Positions 1 through 11,653 are shown, numbered from the stretch's first letter. The stretch is 64,000 nt of DNA from Nyssa sinensis (GCA_008638375.1 CM018052.1:19513571-19577570), one strand, 5' to 3'. A program made the numbers and translations. The notes: a model not told the origin generated them from the letters alone.

Positions 1-2701
1 AACACTTAAATGGGGGCATACTCATGTACATGAGAAGAATACATCTGTAGGCATTACCACTACCGCAACCAATATAATAATCTAGGATGGCTTTATTGCT
101 TTAAACATTTGCCTTAACATGAGAAACCTCTGGTAACGAACACCTAGATTATTGTTCTTGTTGGTTGAGTGTTGATCCTTACATTTGGTTTCACAATGCT
201 CTTTACCTTGTTTTAGCTCTGAGTGAATCCTACCTTAGGCTTTTATACACACTCCTGAAGCAGAAGCTAAGAATTTAGTCCTCCATAAGTATATGGTGTG
301 AGGCTTTACCGGGGGAGCAACCTTGTCTATCATTAAGCCAAACTAGTTGTTCACTTGTTCTGGTCAACTAAAACTTAACTGATGAAGTTGTGAAGCCTTG
401 AAGTTTGGAATTTTAAATTTCCATTTGTAATCATTTGTCTAGGATCGTAAAACAATACATTCAACTCCCCCCCCCCCCCCTTTTTTTTCCCACCAAATGT
501 ACTTGAATGAAATCCCATGTGTAATTATGAACATGACACTGCAATTGATTGCCTTCTCCCCCTCCCCTCTTCCGGCAGATGTCCTTGAATGAATTCCCGT
601 GTGCAATTATGAACATGACACTACAATTGGTGTTGGGTCATGTACCATGGTTGGTAAAAGTTCAAGCTATTAACCATGAGAACACATGTTCAATTACAAG
701 GATAGCCACTTTGTGCAACACCAAAGATTAGGTCTATTCCTAGTCTATCCCTTTTTGTATCCTGCATTGATGAGACCAATAGTACGTGATCACATTTTTT
801 GGTTGTGCATATGTTTCTTTTTTATGCTTACTTTCAAATGAAATAAGTTTAGAAGTAATTTAATTGTGTCATTTGAAGTATATTTATGAATATACATTCA
901 AATGAAGATTAATTTTTTTCTTGTTGAGAAAATGAATATTTTTGATATCTCGAACTCTATATTAATAAATTTATACAAGACAAAACTGTGATAATAAAAA
1001 AGAATCTATGAAAATACAAAAAATAGTGCAATAACCAAAAAAAGCAAGATAATTCAATGTAAATCGACAGTGTCACTGAATCTACCACGTGTGGATTGAT
1101 CATATGTTCCCAATTTTCTATACTTTAATCTTTCATTTTGGGAAGGTACCATTTTTCGGAATAGTTTCTTGGATGTAGATTTTTTGGTATGTTCTATTGA
1201 ATATTATTCAAGGAGTTGTATACTTTAATTGAGTTGAACTTTAATTTCATAATGGATCTTGTACTTCTGACTGTAACTTTTGTCAAATATTTGGAGGGTG
1301 CAGTGTTTTTGTACTACTTCCATTGAGACTCTGTTTGCCTGTGATAAATTTTATATACTTGTTCTTTCATTAATATCTATGGGAGATACACGGATGAGGG
1401 CACATAAATATGGTGGATCTATTTTCAAATATTCTGCATTTAAGCTTTCATGTGCACTGATAAATGTTATGGACTCTTGCAATAATCCACATCAAGGCTG
1501 GAGATGGGTTCCATTCATCTGAGCTCCGGAAATGAAATTTTTAAATGGCCCTGTATACACAAGTGTTTGCCTTGAAACTTTTGCTTTGCAGATGGGACTT
1601 TTGCTTTTGGCTCGTGCAGTGTCAATTTATATTATTCTTAGATTGCATAAAACCCCCCTCTCTTCTCTCTTTAAGTTCACTTGTTTTTTAGGTAGGACCT
1701 CAATCAGTCAGTCAGTCATGTTTTCATAACACGCCCACCCCCACCCCCCGGGACCTTGTAATCACTCCATTCCAACCTTCTATGCATTTCATTCTTTTTT
1801 AATCTTTCAAGTTACTGCACCATTTGGTGCTGGTGCTGGTGCTGTTATCTGGGCTTCAAAATTGACTGACTGGTTGGTTGGTCTGGAAAATTATCTCATG
1901 GGGATACCACTTGCGTGGGTTAGGGCACCTAGACAGTGGTTCCTTGCTCATCTTCTTTAGCATGTTAACTTTTCATTCCACCCTACTTGTTCACGATTGC
2001 ATATTCCAGGTCAGTAGCCTGTCTCTGCAATGTAGGGTGTGATTACTGTGCAATTAATCTAGCGTGATGGCTTAAAGTTTGCTTTCTTCCATCCATGGTT
2101 CAAAGTCTTGGCCAAGATTCTTCTGTCCTCTCCCTTATTTTTCTCTTCTTTTCATTTCTGTGCAATTTTTTTTTCGATATGTATAAGATTCACTGGAAGG
2201 CTACTCCACTACTTTCGAGCAATATCACAATGGAATTAGAGATGGTTAATAGACTTCCCATCCCTCTTACTGTTAAAGAAGCTTCACAGTTCACACCTTT
2301 TGTTACTAAGAGGTCTCTGGATACAAAGAACAGTAAGTTGAAGTGTGTATGCTATTGAAGGGACTATCAACTAAACTCTAGTAGATGATGTAGATCCTTT
2401 GCTAATATGAAAAGATAGGTTGGAGGAGGATTTTCTTTTCTACCTTTTTTTTTGTTTTGGGGGGGGTGGGGGGGAGAGTAGGGTAAACACATAACAAACT
2501 ATGAAAAATTGAATTGTTTATGCATATTCATTATGTCTTTGAATCTTTTATTTTGTTGAGCTCGAATCGTTTTCTTTTTTATGTTAGACAATTTGGTAGT
2601 TTTTTTTTATCATTAATTGTAAATAATAATTTATTTAAGTAGCTTTATACATTCATTTGAATTTTGCTCAGATGAATCATGGCTTTCTTATTAAATTCCA
2701 G
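1..2701. other. Left-edge region without a confident gene
   Basis: No exon could be assigned. The stretch has homopolymers (C run near 469-480, G run near 2460-2475), AT-rich filler and short open frames without family resemblance. It probably lies in an intron or 5' region of the CCDC174-like gene that continues at 2702, because that exon opens in mid-codon and the N-terminal part of the protein is not visible here. One open stretch at about 2190-2335 looks somewhat coding and is treated as a finding. Confidence 0.5.
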
Positions 2702-3013
2702 GGACAAGATCGAGCTGAAAGCAATCAATGATGGATCTGTCAGCTATGCAGCGTTAGAGAAGAAGGCTGAGTTGTACGATAAGCTGGCAAGGGGAGAACT
2801 TTCTGATGAGGAAGATAAAGAGAAATATTGTGTTGATTTTTTCCGTAAAAGCCTTACACAAGATGAATCGGAGCAACCTGAGGGCCGTGATACCTCTGCT
2901 GCAGTGTTAGCAGATAATGAAGATGATGTTTCTGTGCTTCCAAACACAAAACCTGTAGGACTTGGCCGGACAGCTGGCACAGTAGACAGCAATGAGCATA
3001 AGCGCTTTGTATG
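2702..3013 (+). CDS. CCDC174-like gene, penultimate exon
   Basis: Bounded by acceptor AATTCCAG and donor GTAAGT. It carries one base finishing the previous codon, 103 codons and two bases of the next. It encodes the conserved core (LELKA-like start, KAELYDKLARGELSDEE, CVDFFRK) and a low-complexity tail ending DSNEHKRFV. An in-frame ATG at 2679 lies before the acceptor and is not the start. Confidence 0.8.
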
Positions 3014-6000
3014 GTAAGTTTTATTACTTATTGTATCATATGTTGCAATGTTTTGCTTACTAAAATTACTTATTAAAACATAAATAAAAATTCATTGTAA
3101 CCCAAATGAATCCCATTTACCTAGGTTAAGCATAGCACTGGGTGTGAAACCTATTTACCGTTGCAGCAACGATATGACATTTTACATCTTCTTACACTGT
3201 TTGATTATATATTTTAATATTCTATTTGAATAGAGAATGATATGATTTGATTAATTGACAAACATTTAAGGGCAAGAATAGCTGAACATACAGATATTAT
3301 GATGGTAAAATTCATTTTTAGTGATGGTCAATTTTCTAGCTGAATATTCCTATTATAACGGTCTGGTGTTAGTAATATTAAAGACAGGATTGTCTCCGTT
3401 GTTGTCTAAGCTATGGTGAGACTTTACTCGGTTAGGGTGCATTAGTATGGCTGAATGTTCGGGCCTTGTTACTCAGTCAGTCACTTTACATGATGTCTTA
3501 AAAGTCCTCCCCCAACGTAATGGTTGTTGCAATTACTTAAGCTTGAATCTGACTCGACCCATGCTCTTTTTGTGTCTTTAGATGAAACGTGAATTGACTA
3601 ACTTTCCAAGGGCCCAACATATGAAGCATGGATACTAGTTTGGCTCACGTGTTAGGTACAAACACGTGAAAAAAAGAGTCAAAATTCACATCCCGGATAC
3701 GTTATAGTTCGTTTGGAAGTTTTAGAGAGAAGAAAAGAAAATTTAAAATAGAAGAGAAAAGAGAAGAGAAGAAAAGAAAAAAAAAAGAAAGAAAGTGTTC
3801 ATTTTTATCTTGTTTGATAGTTCACGAGAAAAAATAAAAGAAAGTCATTATTTTTTGTTTGAATAATCAGTGGAAGAGAGAAGAAAAGAAAATGTAAAAT
3901 ATCATTTGTCAACTATACCCTTTTTTTCTTTATGATTAGCATTTTTTTATTTTTTCATTTATGAGAATTTTTGGTATTTCAAAAAAATTCATTAAAACAC
4001 TTTCTTTTCTCTCTAAATCTCTCCATTTTTGGAGAGATTGGAGAAATGGGTTAAAACCCTCAAACTTTTTTTCTTATTCTCTCCTATTCTTTTCTTTTCT
4101 CTCCATTAAATGTTCCAAACAAGAGATATAACTATTTCTCCACCTTAATATTTTCTTTTCTCTCGAATTCTCTCCATCCAAATGAGCTGTTAAGGACATG
4201 TTCGGACACATTTTGAACGCTTTTTTCTTTTTGAATTTTTTTCCTTTTTTTCTCCTTTGTTTTTATTTAATGATTTTGTATTTTGATATCTTAATAATAT
4301 TTTGGGTAAATTACACTGACCTCCCCTGATGTTTATGATATTACACACGTTTTCCTTGTGGTTTTAGTAACTACACCGACCTCCCTTCTTCTTTAATGTC
4401 AACAAAAAAAAAAAAAAAACCTTCCCTCCGTTAGTCAAGTGGACTTAACAGATTGTGCTGATGACATGTTAAATATTTTTTCAAATACTAATTTTAACCT
4501 TATTATCATTTAAAACATGAAAAATTAAAATTCTCTCTCTCTTCTCTCTCCAATGTGTTCATCTCCTTCATACACACACACACACACACACACACGTATA
4601 TGTCACAAAACAAAGTTAAAATCAAGAACAAGAGAAAGTATTGAAACAAAAACCTTCACAAATTTGCAAATATGCACACTTTTTCTCTCTAACTAAATTA
4701 ATTCATGCTTACAATCATCTTTTTGCTCACAATTATATATTCATCCAATTTGTATCTTTATATATATATATATACGTGTATATATATACATACACACATA
4801 TGAACACACAAACTAGTCCCTAAACACCCATTTGTTTATGTGAGGCTGTCAGTGTGAGAAGAGAAATAAAGAAGATAAAGGAGAAAAAAAGATTTTTGGG
4901 GGGTGGGGGCTGGACCGCGTGAGTGAGAGAGGGAGAAGAGAAAGAAAGAAGAAAAAAGGAGTGAAAAAGAGAAGGGAGGGGGATGCTGGACCGCGCTATA
5001 GGGAGGGGGGGGGGGAAGAGAAGAGTTTAGGGAGGGAGAAGAGAGAGAAGAGTTTAGGTGAATGGATCTGATAAGGTTTACTATAGAGAGATGGAGACCT
5101 CACAATGAAAAATAAAAATGCAAAGAAAAAATTGGTATTTTAATGAATAAGAGTAATAAAGTCATTTTAACTCATTCAGTAACAGTGTTAGGGGACAAAC
5201 TCTAATAGGAGAGATCAATGCAATTTTCAAAAGTTTAGGAGTCCATGCATAATATCAACAAACCTTAGGATAGGTCAATGTAATTTACCATAATATTTTA
5301 TCATAGTTGTCAAAACAATATCGTAACATGTATCATTTTTCAAAAATATTGTATTGTGTATCGTAAGATGCACTCTTTTTTTTTTTAATATTATAAACAT
5401 ATATAGTGTTATATGTATATAGTAATTAAAATGATATACTCGATTCACTTATAAAAAAACAACTTAAATTTCACACAATACAAGAATCAAGATTTATAAA
5501 TATTACAAGTATCAAATAAAAATTTAATACTCCATGTTTCCGATATAGTTCATCAATATCAAAATTTTAAGACAAAATTCAAAATAATTCATTTTTATAA
5601 TCCATCCCATTTTCATCTTAGTTTTCAATTTTAATGGCATCGGTATCATCATCATCATCATCATATGCCAACAATTTTTTATTTCTTTTTTCTTCTCCAA
5701 CTTCTTGTATGTCCTTACTCATCATTATCTTCTAAAAGTATTTGTTTTCTTTCTTTCTTTCTTGTAGGTGTTACAAAGAAGTAATATAAAATCAAACAAA
5801 ACAAAAAAAGAAATCGTTTCATATATATAATAGAACAAAAAAGAGAGAGGCCAAAACGATGTAGTAACTTGATTAAGAGTATCGCATGTATCGTGGTGTC
5901 GAAACATATCATAACTCGTGCGATACAATGCAAAAAAAAAGACTAAAAAATACGTATCGTTTTATGTCCATATCAAAATATATCATAAGATACGTATCAC

Positions 6001-8075
6001 ATATGGTAAGATACTAATAATTATGACCAATTTTGATTAAAATAATATTAAGTTTTTGTTATATGGTCATATAAAATATATACATATATATATATATATA
6101 TATTCAACATGGCCGTGAGGTATCCGTGTCTTATTTTTTTTAAAAATGTAGTGTTTGTGTCTAATTTTATTGTTGTACACGAGTTAAAGAAAATTAAAGT
6201 CGCAAATGTACTGAGTCAACTATAACTTGATTCCTTTATTCAACACATTTCTGATTGTAAGAGTGCAACTCATGCAGGTTCAACTGGCATTCAGTGGTTC
6301 AAAATTGTACAACTGGAACCCCAGTTTGCTCCTTTTTAAAAAAAATTGTGAATTTTTTTAAGGAATTTATGCAATATAAAAGTAAATGAACATAATAATA
6401 TGTTAAACATTATCAAATAGCTCGACCCTTGAACTGAAGATTGACAGCTACTTTTTTCTCCCCATCACTGGCAATCTGGGATAAGTCAGGAAATATCTGC
6501 TTCAAAGGAGTATCTTTACACCAAATATCATACCAAAAAGTATCCTGCTGCCATTGCGCACCACAAGCTTAACCCGAGAAAGAAACTCACTCTAACCCTT
6601 TTTGATGCTCTTCCACAAGCTTACCCCATAAGGACTTGTAGTTTCCTCAGTGGTCCATCCCCATTGGCTTATCTCATATGTCCCTTCCAAAACCCTATGC
6701 TACAGGCAGTCAGGCTCCATCGCAAAGCACCATAGCCACTTCACAAGCAAGGCCTTGTTAAACTGTCTCAAATACCAAACACCAAGACCACTGCTGTATA
6801 AGGGAGAGCACACCTTGTCCCATGCCACAAGGTGATATTGTGTTCCTCCCCTAAGCCACTCCACAAAAAATCCTATTGTAATTTCTTCAATTTATTAGAA
6901 ACTAATTGCTACAGTTCAACCTTTCATTTAAAAGTGGCATGAAGGAACATTCTAAAACTGAAGGTAAAGTATATCTTACTTTATCAAGGATTGATGGACT
7001 ATAAGACACAGAAAATCTCCTCAGAAGGATTTGAAATGCTGGATTAGAATGACCCTCTGAACTCCAACTTTCTAATAATGAATCATGCATTGTCCATGGG
7101 TGGTGAAACATGGTAACGTAGTACGAAAATATGAAAAGGAATTGAATACGTTGAATTCCAAGTATTACTCATCTAACAAGAGAAGAATTCTCTAAATTTG
7201 AAATCTGATATATTATTGATAAGATGAATAATAGAAGTTTATTTACATTTAAAAAGCTAAAAGACTACTAATCTGAATAGGAAACTACTAAATTCTATAC
7301 TAATACTGATCTGAATAGGAAACTAAAACAATATACCCAAAACAAACAAACTGGGCAAAACTTTTATATTTTTGGGGTCGCCTCGGCTCACCAAGAATCC
7401 GAGAAGTCAAAGGTTACTTGTCCTACATCAATGGGACAGTTTTTTTGGGCTTCCTTCTATTCTGCTGTTTGTAACACGCACACGCATAATTGAATGTCAG
7501 CATTTATCTTGAATGCCGATAGAATTAAGAAATTTCTTGGGAATGCTACAAGGAGCTTCACACACAAGCGCATGTATATATAAGAATAAGAACAATTCAG
7601 CCTAGAGGATAATATTGAGGCTTATAATCAAAGAAATAAAAGAAAATTGGTTGCTGCCTCATGAAGAAGGATTTATTTGTTTGGGTTTCTGTGGGGGGCA
7701 TGCATTTAACATGTGGTTTTGTGAAGCAAAATTCTGCAGAGAGATTGCAAATGATACAGCATTATTTGAACCAGTTTTATCTGTTAAGAAAAACAAAGAA
7801 TCTGACATGTCGCTAGAGATTATCTACTTATTTTCAATTTTGGGCAATTTGAAATTTTTTGGATATATGTTCCCAAGGCTCATCTCTTGATTATTTTGTC
7901 TGTGATCTCTCTCAGGGAAGTTCATGAAGAAGCAAATCAAGCAAGGGAAAAAGTGTCTGAGCTCAAACTGCGCAGGCAAGAGCAGGCCGCGGCTCGTCGG
8001 GAGAAATTAAGGCAGACCTACCTCCGGAAGCAGCTGGATAAATTGAAAGCTGCATCCAAAACAGAGCAGACATGA
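2702..8075 (+). CDS. CCDC174-like nuclear coiled-coil protein, 3' part (two last exons)
   Basis: Two exons, 2702-3013 and 7916-8075, read in one frame across a GT-AG intron. The codon split TG|G rejoins cleanly (donor ATG|GTAAGT, acceptor CTCAG|G). The product part is about 156 residues. It starts with RDKIELKAINDGSVSYAALE, continues with an acidic LARGELSDEEDKEKY segment and a CVDFFRK motif, and ends in a highly charged helix rich in Arg, Lys and Gln (LKLRRQEQAAARREKLRQ) before TGA. This pattern is that of plant members of the CCDC174 family, nuclear proteins linked to mRNA processing in animals; the plant role is not settled. The first exon opens in mid-codon after TTCCAG, so the N-terminus is missing, probably left of the window. 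The 4.9-kb intron is swollen by nested MITEs and a LINE fragment. Family call by recollection, not by search. Confidence 0.78.
3703..4190. mobile_element. MITE with purine/pyrimidine-rich inverted ends
   Basis: The left end TTCGTTTGGAAGTTTTAGAG and the right end CTCTCCATCCAAATGAGC are imperfect inverted repeats. The body is strongly polar, AGAAAAG-rich on the left and TTTTCTCTC-rich on the right, so it could fold back. It interrupts the family A element. Flanks GTTA on both sides may be the target duplication. No coding capacity. Confidence 0.5.
4304..5290. mobile_element. Family G MULE-like non-autonomous element with 9-bp target duplication
   Basis: Begins GGGTAAATTACACTGACC and ends with its imperfect inverted complement (GGTCAATGTAATTTACCA). 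It is flanked on both sides by TAATATTTT (4295-4303 and 5291-5299), a perfect 9-bp target duplication as expected of Mutator-like elements. The interior holds a CA microsatellite near 4573 and a TA run near 4757 but no transposase. It lies inside the family A MITE of the CCDC174-like intron. The same termini recur at 37923-40804. Confidence 0.75.
5303..6028. mobile_element. MITE-like insertion with ATAGTTGTC / GACC ends
   Basis: This segment interrupts the family A consensus between ATCAT and CCAATTTTG. Its ends (ATAGTTGTCAAAAC and AATTATGACC) are weak inverted repeats, and both end regions carry repeated TATCGTA/TACGATA motifs. AT rich, non-coding, with a short ATC trinucleotide run near 5646-5664. 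Exact boundaries are uncertain. Confidence 0.45.
6424..6850 (-). mobile_element. LINE fragment (C-terminal reverse-transcriptase region)
   Basis: The minus strand reads HLVAWDKVCSP, GLGVWYLRQFNKALLVKW and EGTYEISQWGW, with intervening stops. This matches the region downstream of the reverse transcriptase core in plant L1-type LINEs (compare the copy at 21810-21960). Truncated at both ends, inside the CCDC174-like intron. Confidence 0.65.
6860..7915. other. Intron remainder without recognised features
   Basis: AT-rich sequence with short open frames and no family resemblance. It ends at the polypyrimidine tract and CTCTCTCAG acceptor of the last CCDC174-like exon. Confidence 0.5.
7916..8075 (+). 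CDS. CCDC174-like gene, last exon
   Basis: Starts after CTCTCTCAG and encodes EVHEEANQAREKVSELKLR and a basic C-terminal helix, ending at TGA 8073-8075. The exon end is partly duplicated just downstream (8088-8117). Confidence 0.8.
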
Positions 8076-8117
8076 TTGTATTTTTCCAGCTGCTTCCAAA
8101 ACGGAGCAGACATGATT
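8048..8117 (+). repeat. 30-bp direct duplication spanning the CCDC174-like stop codon
   Basis: The 30 bases at 8048-8077, covering the last codons and the TGA, recur at 8088-8117 with two mismatches after a 10-base spacer. The second copy lies in the 3' UTR and is out of frame (40-bp offset), so it does not change the protein. Confidence 0.9.
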
Positions 8118-8326
8118 CTTGGATGGTGATGATGATTTGCTTCTTTCGTGAGAATACAATGAGTTTACCAGCTCAAGCAATGTGATAATTTCAAGAGTCA
8201 TCTTCTTGTCTACATCCCTATTGCCTTTGATGGTGCCACAAAAAGTTACAGAATTCACTTCATCAAAGTCTTCCACTTTTGGTGGTTTTCTTTATTGTTT
8301 GCCTTTTCTTTTTTAGGTGTATACAA

Positions 8327-8332
8327 AATAAA
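8327..8332 (+). terminator. Candidate polyadenylation signal AATAAA
   Basis: An AATAAA hexamer within ATACAAAATAAAGG, 250 bases after the CCDC174-like stop codon and preceded by a T-rich stretch. A suitable near-upstream element, but transcript ends are needed to confirm it. Confidence 0.4.
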
Positions 8333-8964
8333 GGTTGCTACGGTTCAAGTTATATGATCAGGTTCATGCATGTGAATATTATTGACTGATTCCTGATCTC
8401 TGATAGTATCATGGGTTGAGCTGATCTGCATTAGTGGAACTTGGCAGACTGGCTGAGCGCTGAAGCACTAAATTGATAGGTGATAGAAATTTAAGATGCA
8501 AATTGTGTCATATCCCAAGTCATTCTGTGGGGATTGGAGTTGAACTCCGTTTGGTTGAAGCAATAGCCAAACCGGACGGTGAGACCATGGGTCCATACCA
8601 TAGAGAAGTAGGTTTGGTTACTTGGAAGGCCAACTGTGTTTTTGCTTTCCATAACAGCTAGTTGTAAAAATAGGTGGCCAATATGGATGGGTTACTGGGG
8701 CAGAAGTTGTGAAAGAGGCTATTTTTCTCTCTTTACATGGCATTTTTCATGTTTTCTTTGGTTTGTAACCCCGGTGCTCTCTTTTATTTTATTTTTGGGC
8801 TGTAAACTTGTTGGGTTTATCATAATTTTTAGTGTGGATTAAGAAAATCCTGAAATTAGGTGGCCTAATTTGCAGCTTTAGATGATTAGGAATCCCAAAT
8901 GGTCCCTTCTTATAATGGAAAAAAGTTCACAGATCCAATTTTAACATGGAAGATATATTTTATA

Positions 8965-9224
8965 CTCTCTCCGTCCTGAATTAATAGTCCCTTTTGGAAA
9001 AATCAACTTTTTAAAGAGGACAATCATTTAATGTTTTTACACTTGATTAAAAGAATAAATTTATAAAACTAACTTTCATTTACATTGAATAGTACATTCA
9101 CATTAAATTTGTGAGGGTAATTTGAAAATTTTACAATTATTTATACATTAATTTTTTAAATAGGACTCTTATCATGGGACATCTTAAAATGGAATAAGTG
9201 ATCTTTAATTCGGGACGGATGGAA
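8965..9224. mobile_element. Stowaway-like (Tc1/mariner) MITE
   Basis: The left end CTCTCTCCGTCCTGAATTAA and the right end TTAATTCGGGACGGATGGAA form an imperfect inverted repeat with the CTCCGTCC core typical of Stowaway elements. TA dinucleotides flank both sides (8963-8964, 9225-9226). About 260 bp, AT rich, non-coding. Confidence 0.75.
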
Positions 9225-9602
9225 TATTAAAATATTATTTTTTTGTCATACGTTTAAAATTGATTAACATGATCGTTGAGTTTTTTCATACTACCTTATC
9301 ACTGGACTGGATTGTGTGTGTACAAGTTTTGCATATTAATGAATGGACCTTTTTATTGTTGGATGCATTTGAAGCCTCTTAAAAAAAAAAGATGTTGTCA
9401 CATAATTCTTATGTCTGCTGCCCCATTCTTTTTAGTATATTGTCTCAGCAAAACAGAGAATTCAACCACTTCATTAAAAAGAGAAGACAAATCCTCTGAT
9501 TGTTGTTCAAGAAACCTCTACGAAACTTGACGAACGGCTAAATATGAATGCTTGGGAAATGTAGAATTTATTCAAGTAAAAAATTAAAAAGAAAAAGGAA
9601 GT

Positions 9603-9675
9603 CGACTCTGCTGGGGATCGAACCCAGAATCTCTGGTTCCGTAGACCAGCGCCTTATCCATTGGGCCACAGAGTC
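9603..9675 (-). tRNA. tRNA-Arg (anticodon ACG)
   Basis: The minus strand folds into a 73-nt cloverleaf. The acceptor stem GACTCTG pairs with CAGAGTC, with discriminator G. The D arm contains CCCAATGGATAAGG, the anticodon stem CTGGT/ACCAG encloses loop CTACGGA with anticodon ACG, and the T arm CTGGG-TTCGATC-CCCAG is canonical. There is no intron. Downstream on the minus strand two T runs (CTTTTTCTTTTT) supply a Pol III terminator. It reads CGN arginine codons after A34 is edited to inosine. It looks intact. Confidence 0.96.
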
Positions 9676-10460
9676 CTATTTGATATTCTTTCTTAAACAT
9701 TGGTATTTGACATACTGAGTAATACATTTCAGAACTCAAGAATCACACAAGATGACAGTGACTTTTTTGAAAATTGAATCATACTGAAGGATAGAAAAAA
9801 ACTATAAAAATTTATTTTTCTCACATTTACTTGGTTTGTATTAAAGTTTAACAAAAAAAATATAAATTACTTTTTTTTTTTCCATGCATAATCTTATATA
9901 AACTGTAAGAAATTATTTGAAGAATAGTATTTTCTGAAAAATATTTTCAATTTAATCATATGGACTCCTAATGCTTCATCAAGTGGTTAGTTGATTGCTT
10001 GCTTCTATTTACACTAATAATGCTTTAACATGCTTGCTTCATGTCCTAGCAATTCAAATTTGAAAGGGTTATGCTTTAACAAGGCATGGCCCCCTCCTGC
10101 TCAAACAGCTACCTTTGGGCAATGATTAAAAGGTTACATTCACACCTGTAATGTAACGGTCATAATATATTAAATAACATTATAATTATCAAACAAACAC
10201 ATATATAACAAAAATCACATATTTAGAAGGTCAAAATTCAATAGAACTTAAAAAAAAAAAAAAAAGGGGCCTGGAAAGAGATGTCAGCCAATTATGAATT
10301 TAACACTGCCATTGCAGAATTAGAATTAGTCCAGCCTGGTACAGAGGATAATGGTGTGAGAAATAAAAATTATTTTGACAACCCACCACTCAAATGATTG
10401 TTGTTTGTGGTTAAATCAACATATAATAGCTGGCAGATTCTTATTAACTTCACAATCCTC
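9676..10460. other. Intergenic region between tRNA and AG-peptide gene
   Basis: AT-rich DNA with an A run at about 10251-10265; no gene seen. The last 200 bases presumably hold the AG-peptide promoter. Confidence 0.5.
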
Positions 10461-10462
10461 CC

Positions 10463-10468
10463 TATAAA
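10463..10468 (+). promoter_or_regulatory. TATA box of the AG-peptide gene
   Basis: TATAAA within CCTATAAAACC, 119 bases before the ATG at 10582. A C/T-rich leader (CTTCCCTTCCCTTCC) follows, typical of a plant 5' UTR start. Confidence 0.65.
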
Positions 10469-10581
10469 ACCATCTACACTTCCCTTCCCTTCCCTTCACA
10501 GCAAACTCAAGTCTCACTTCAACAACAATCCTCAAAACAATCAATTTTCCCAACTTAAAGCACCTGAGAGTCTAGTTTGAA

Positions 10582-10779
10582 ATGGAGAGTTGCAGGTTGG
10601 CCATGGCTTTCACTATCTACATGATGGCTCTAATGGCTTTTGATACATTCAGAGCCACGGCTGCACTTGAAGATGTGGGAGGTATTGCACCATCACCGGC
10701 AATGGACAGTGCCGGGGTGGCTCTGTCTGCTCCAGCCATAGTTGCAGCCATGGTTTCTTTCATTGCCTGGTTCTTCTAA
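10582..10779 (+). CDS. Arabinogalactan peptide (AG peptide), 65 aa
   Basis: A single-exon 65-residue protein with the three-part layout of plant AG peptides. Residues 1 to about 28 form a signal peptide (MESCRLAMAFTIYMMALMAF then ATAA). A short mature part contains the Ala-Pro and Ser-Pro motifs IAPSPAMDSAG and LSAPA, whose prolines are candidates for hydroxylation and arabinogalactan addition. A hydrophobic tail (VAAMVSFIAWFF) acts as a GPI-anchor signal. The expected product is a very small GPI-anchored proteoglycan at the plasma membrane or wall. The ATG is preceded by GAA and follows a TATA box at a suitable distance. A second in-frame Met at residue 8 is possible but would shorten the signal peptide. 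The exact AGP number cannot be assigned. Intact. Confidence 0.85.
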   Translation: MESCRLAMAFTIYMMALMAFDTFRATAALEDVGGIAPSPAMDSAGVALSAPAIVAAMVSFIAWFF

Positions 10780-11650
10780 ATGTGATTATTTGTTTGTTTT
10801 TGATTCCTCGGTGAAATTTTTATGGCGTGTTCAGATTCGTTATTGTAAACAGCTTATGTTGGAGTTCTGAGCTTTGGAGAATGTGAAATTTCAAGGTTAT
10901 TCCAAAATTTAATTTTTCATTTAAGTATTGCACTACACAATTATTAAAAAAATAAATAAAAAATAGTAATGATTCCTTTATATAGGCATGCATTACCATC
11001 TAAACTTGAACAATCAGTACAAAGTGTATTTGTTAGGCCTCCGATCAAGATTTCATAATACAAACAATGGGTTTCTAACTTGATCTGCTTCATAATAGGC
11101 TCATTTCATATTTTATTGACAATCAGTTCACAGAAGTAAACTCTACTGGCAAATAGTGCCTATTCACTCAACTGCACTGCATTAAATTATAATAAGCAAA
11201 AATAGCAACACAAATCCAAAAACAAATCAATCAGAACTAAAATTCCAAGGATAAAATTATCAAAAGGCACATTGGTTGTGTGTAGGGTACCCACAACATT
11301 TGCTTCTCCTCTTTTTCTTTTTCTTTTCAAGTTCTCAAAGTGATCCCAACAATCATCTCTACTTATATACATACACATACATGTACCTTTTTGCCTGCAT
11401 GCAACAAGCTACCACCTTGGGTTATATGATCTCAAGCTTCACTGTGCATACATTCAAGTATGATCACCATTTCAAGAGAGTATAACTTAAGTATCATCAA
11501 CATGTGAATCTATAATTATCAAAGAAGTGTGAGAATACAAACACATGGTATGTATGCCCTAATACCAAGTTAACAACTAACTACCCTAAAAAGTTAAAAG
11601 ATGATATAGAGAAGTATAATAATATCTTTCAACATTCTCCCTCACATGTA
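10780..11650. other. 3' UTR and intergenic DNA
   Basis: T-rich 3' region of the AG-peptide gene, then AT-rich DNA with a TTTTTCTTTTTC stretch near 11310. No gene found. Confidence 0.5.
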
Positions 11651-11653
11651 ACC

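Larger units (their letters stand above)
3621..6165 (+). mobile_element. Family A (AAGCACGG) hAT-like MITE remnant, split by three insertions
   Basis: The left part, from GAAGCATGGATAC to about 3702, matches the start of the intact copies at 37151 and 49587. The middle (4191-4303) and the right part (6029-6165, CCAATTTTGATT to TATCCGTGTC) continue the same consensus order. Between these blocks lie three other elements (3703-4190, 4304-5290, 5303-6028). The right terminus is eroded, so no target duplication can be read. Sits in the CCDC174-like intron. Confidence 0.6.

Noticed and set aside
11187..11485. Short open frames on both strands downstream of the AG-peptide gene
   Set aside because: Low-complexity AT-rich sequence with no motif, start context or family match.
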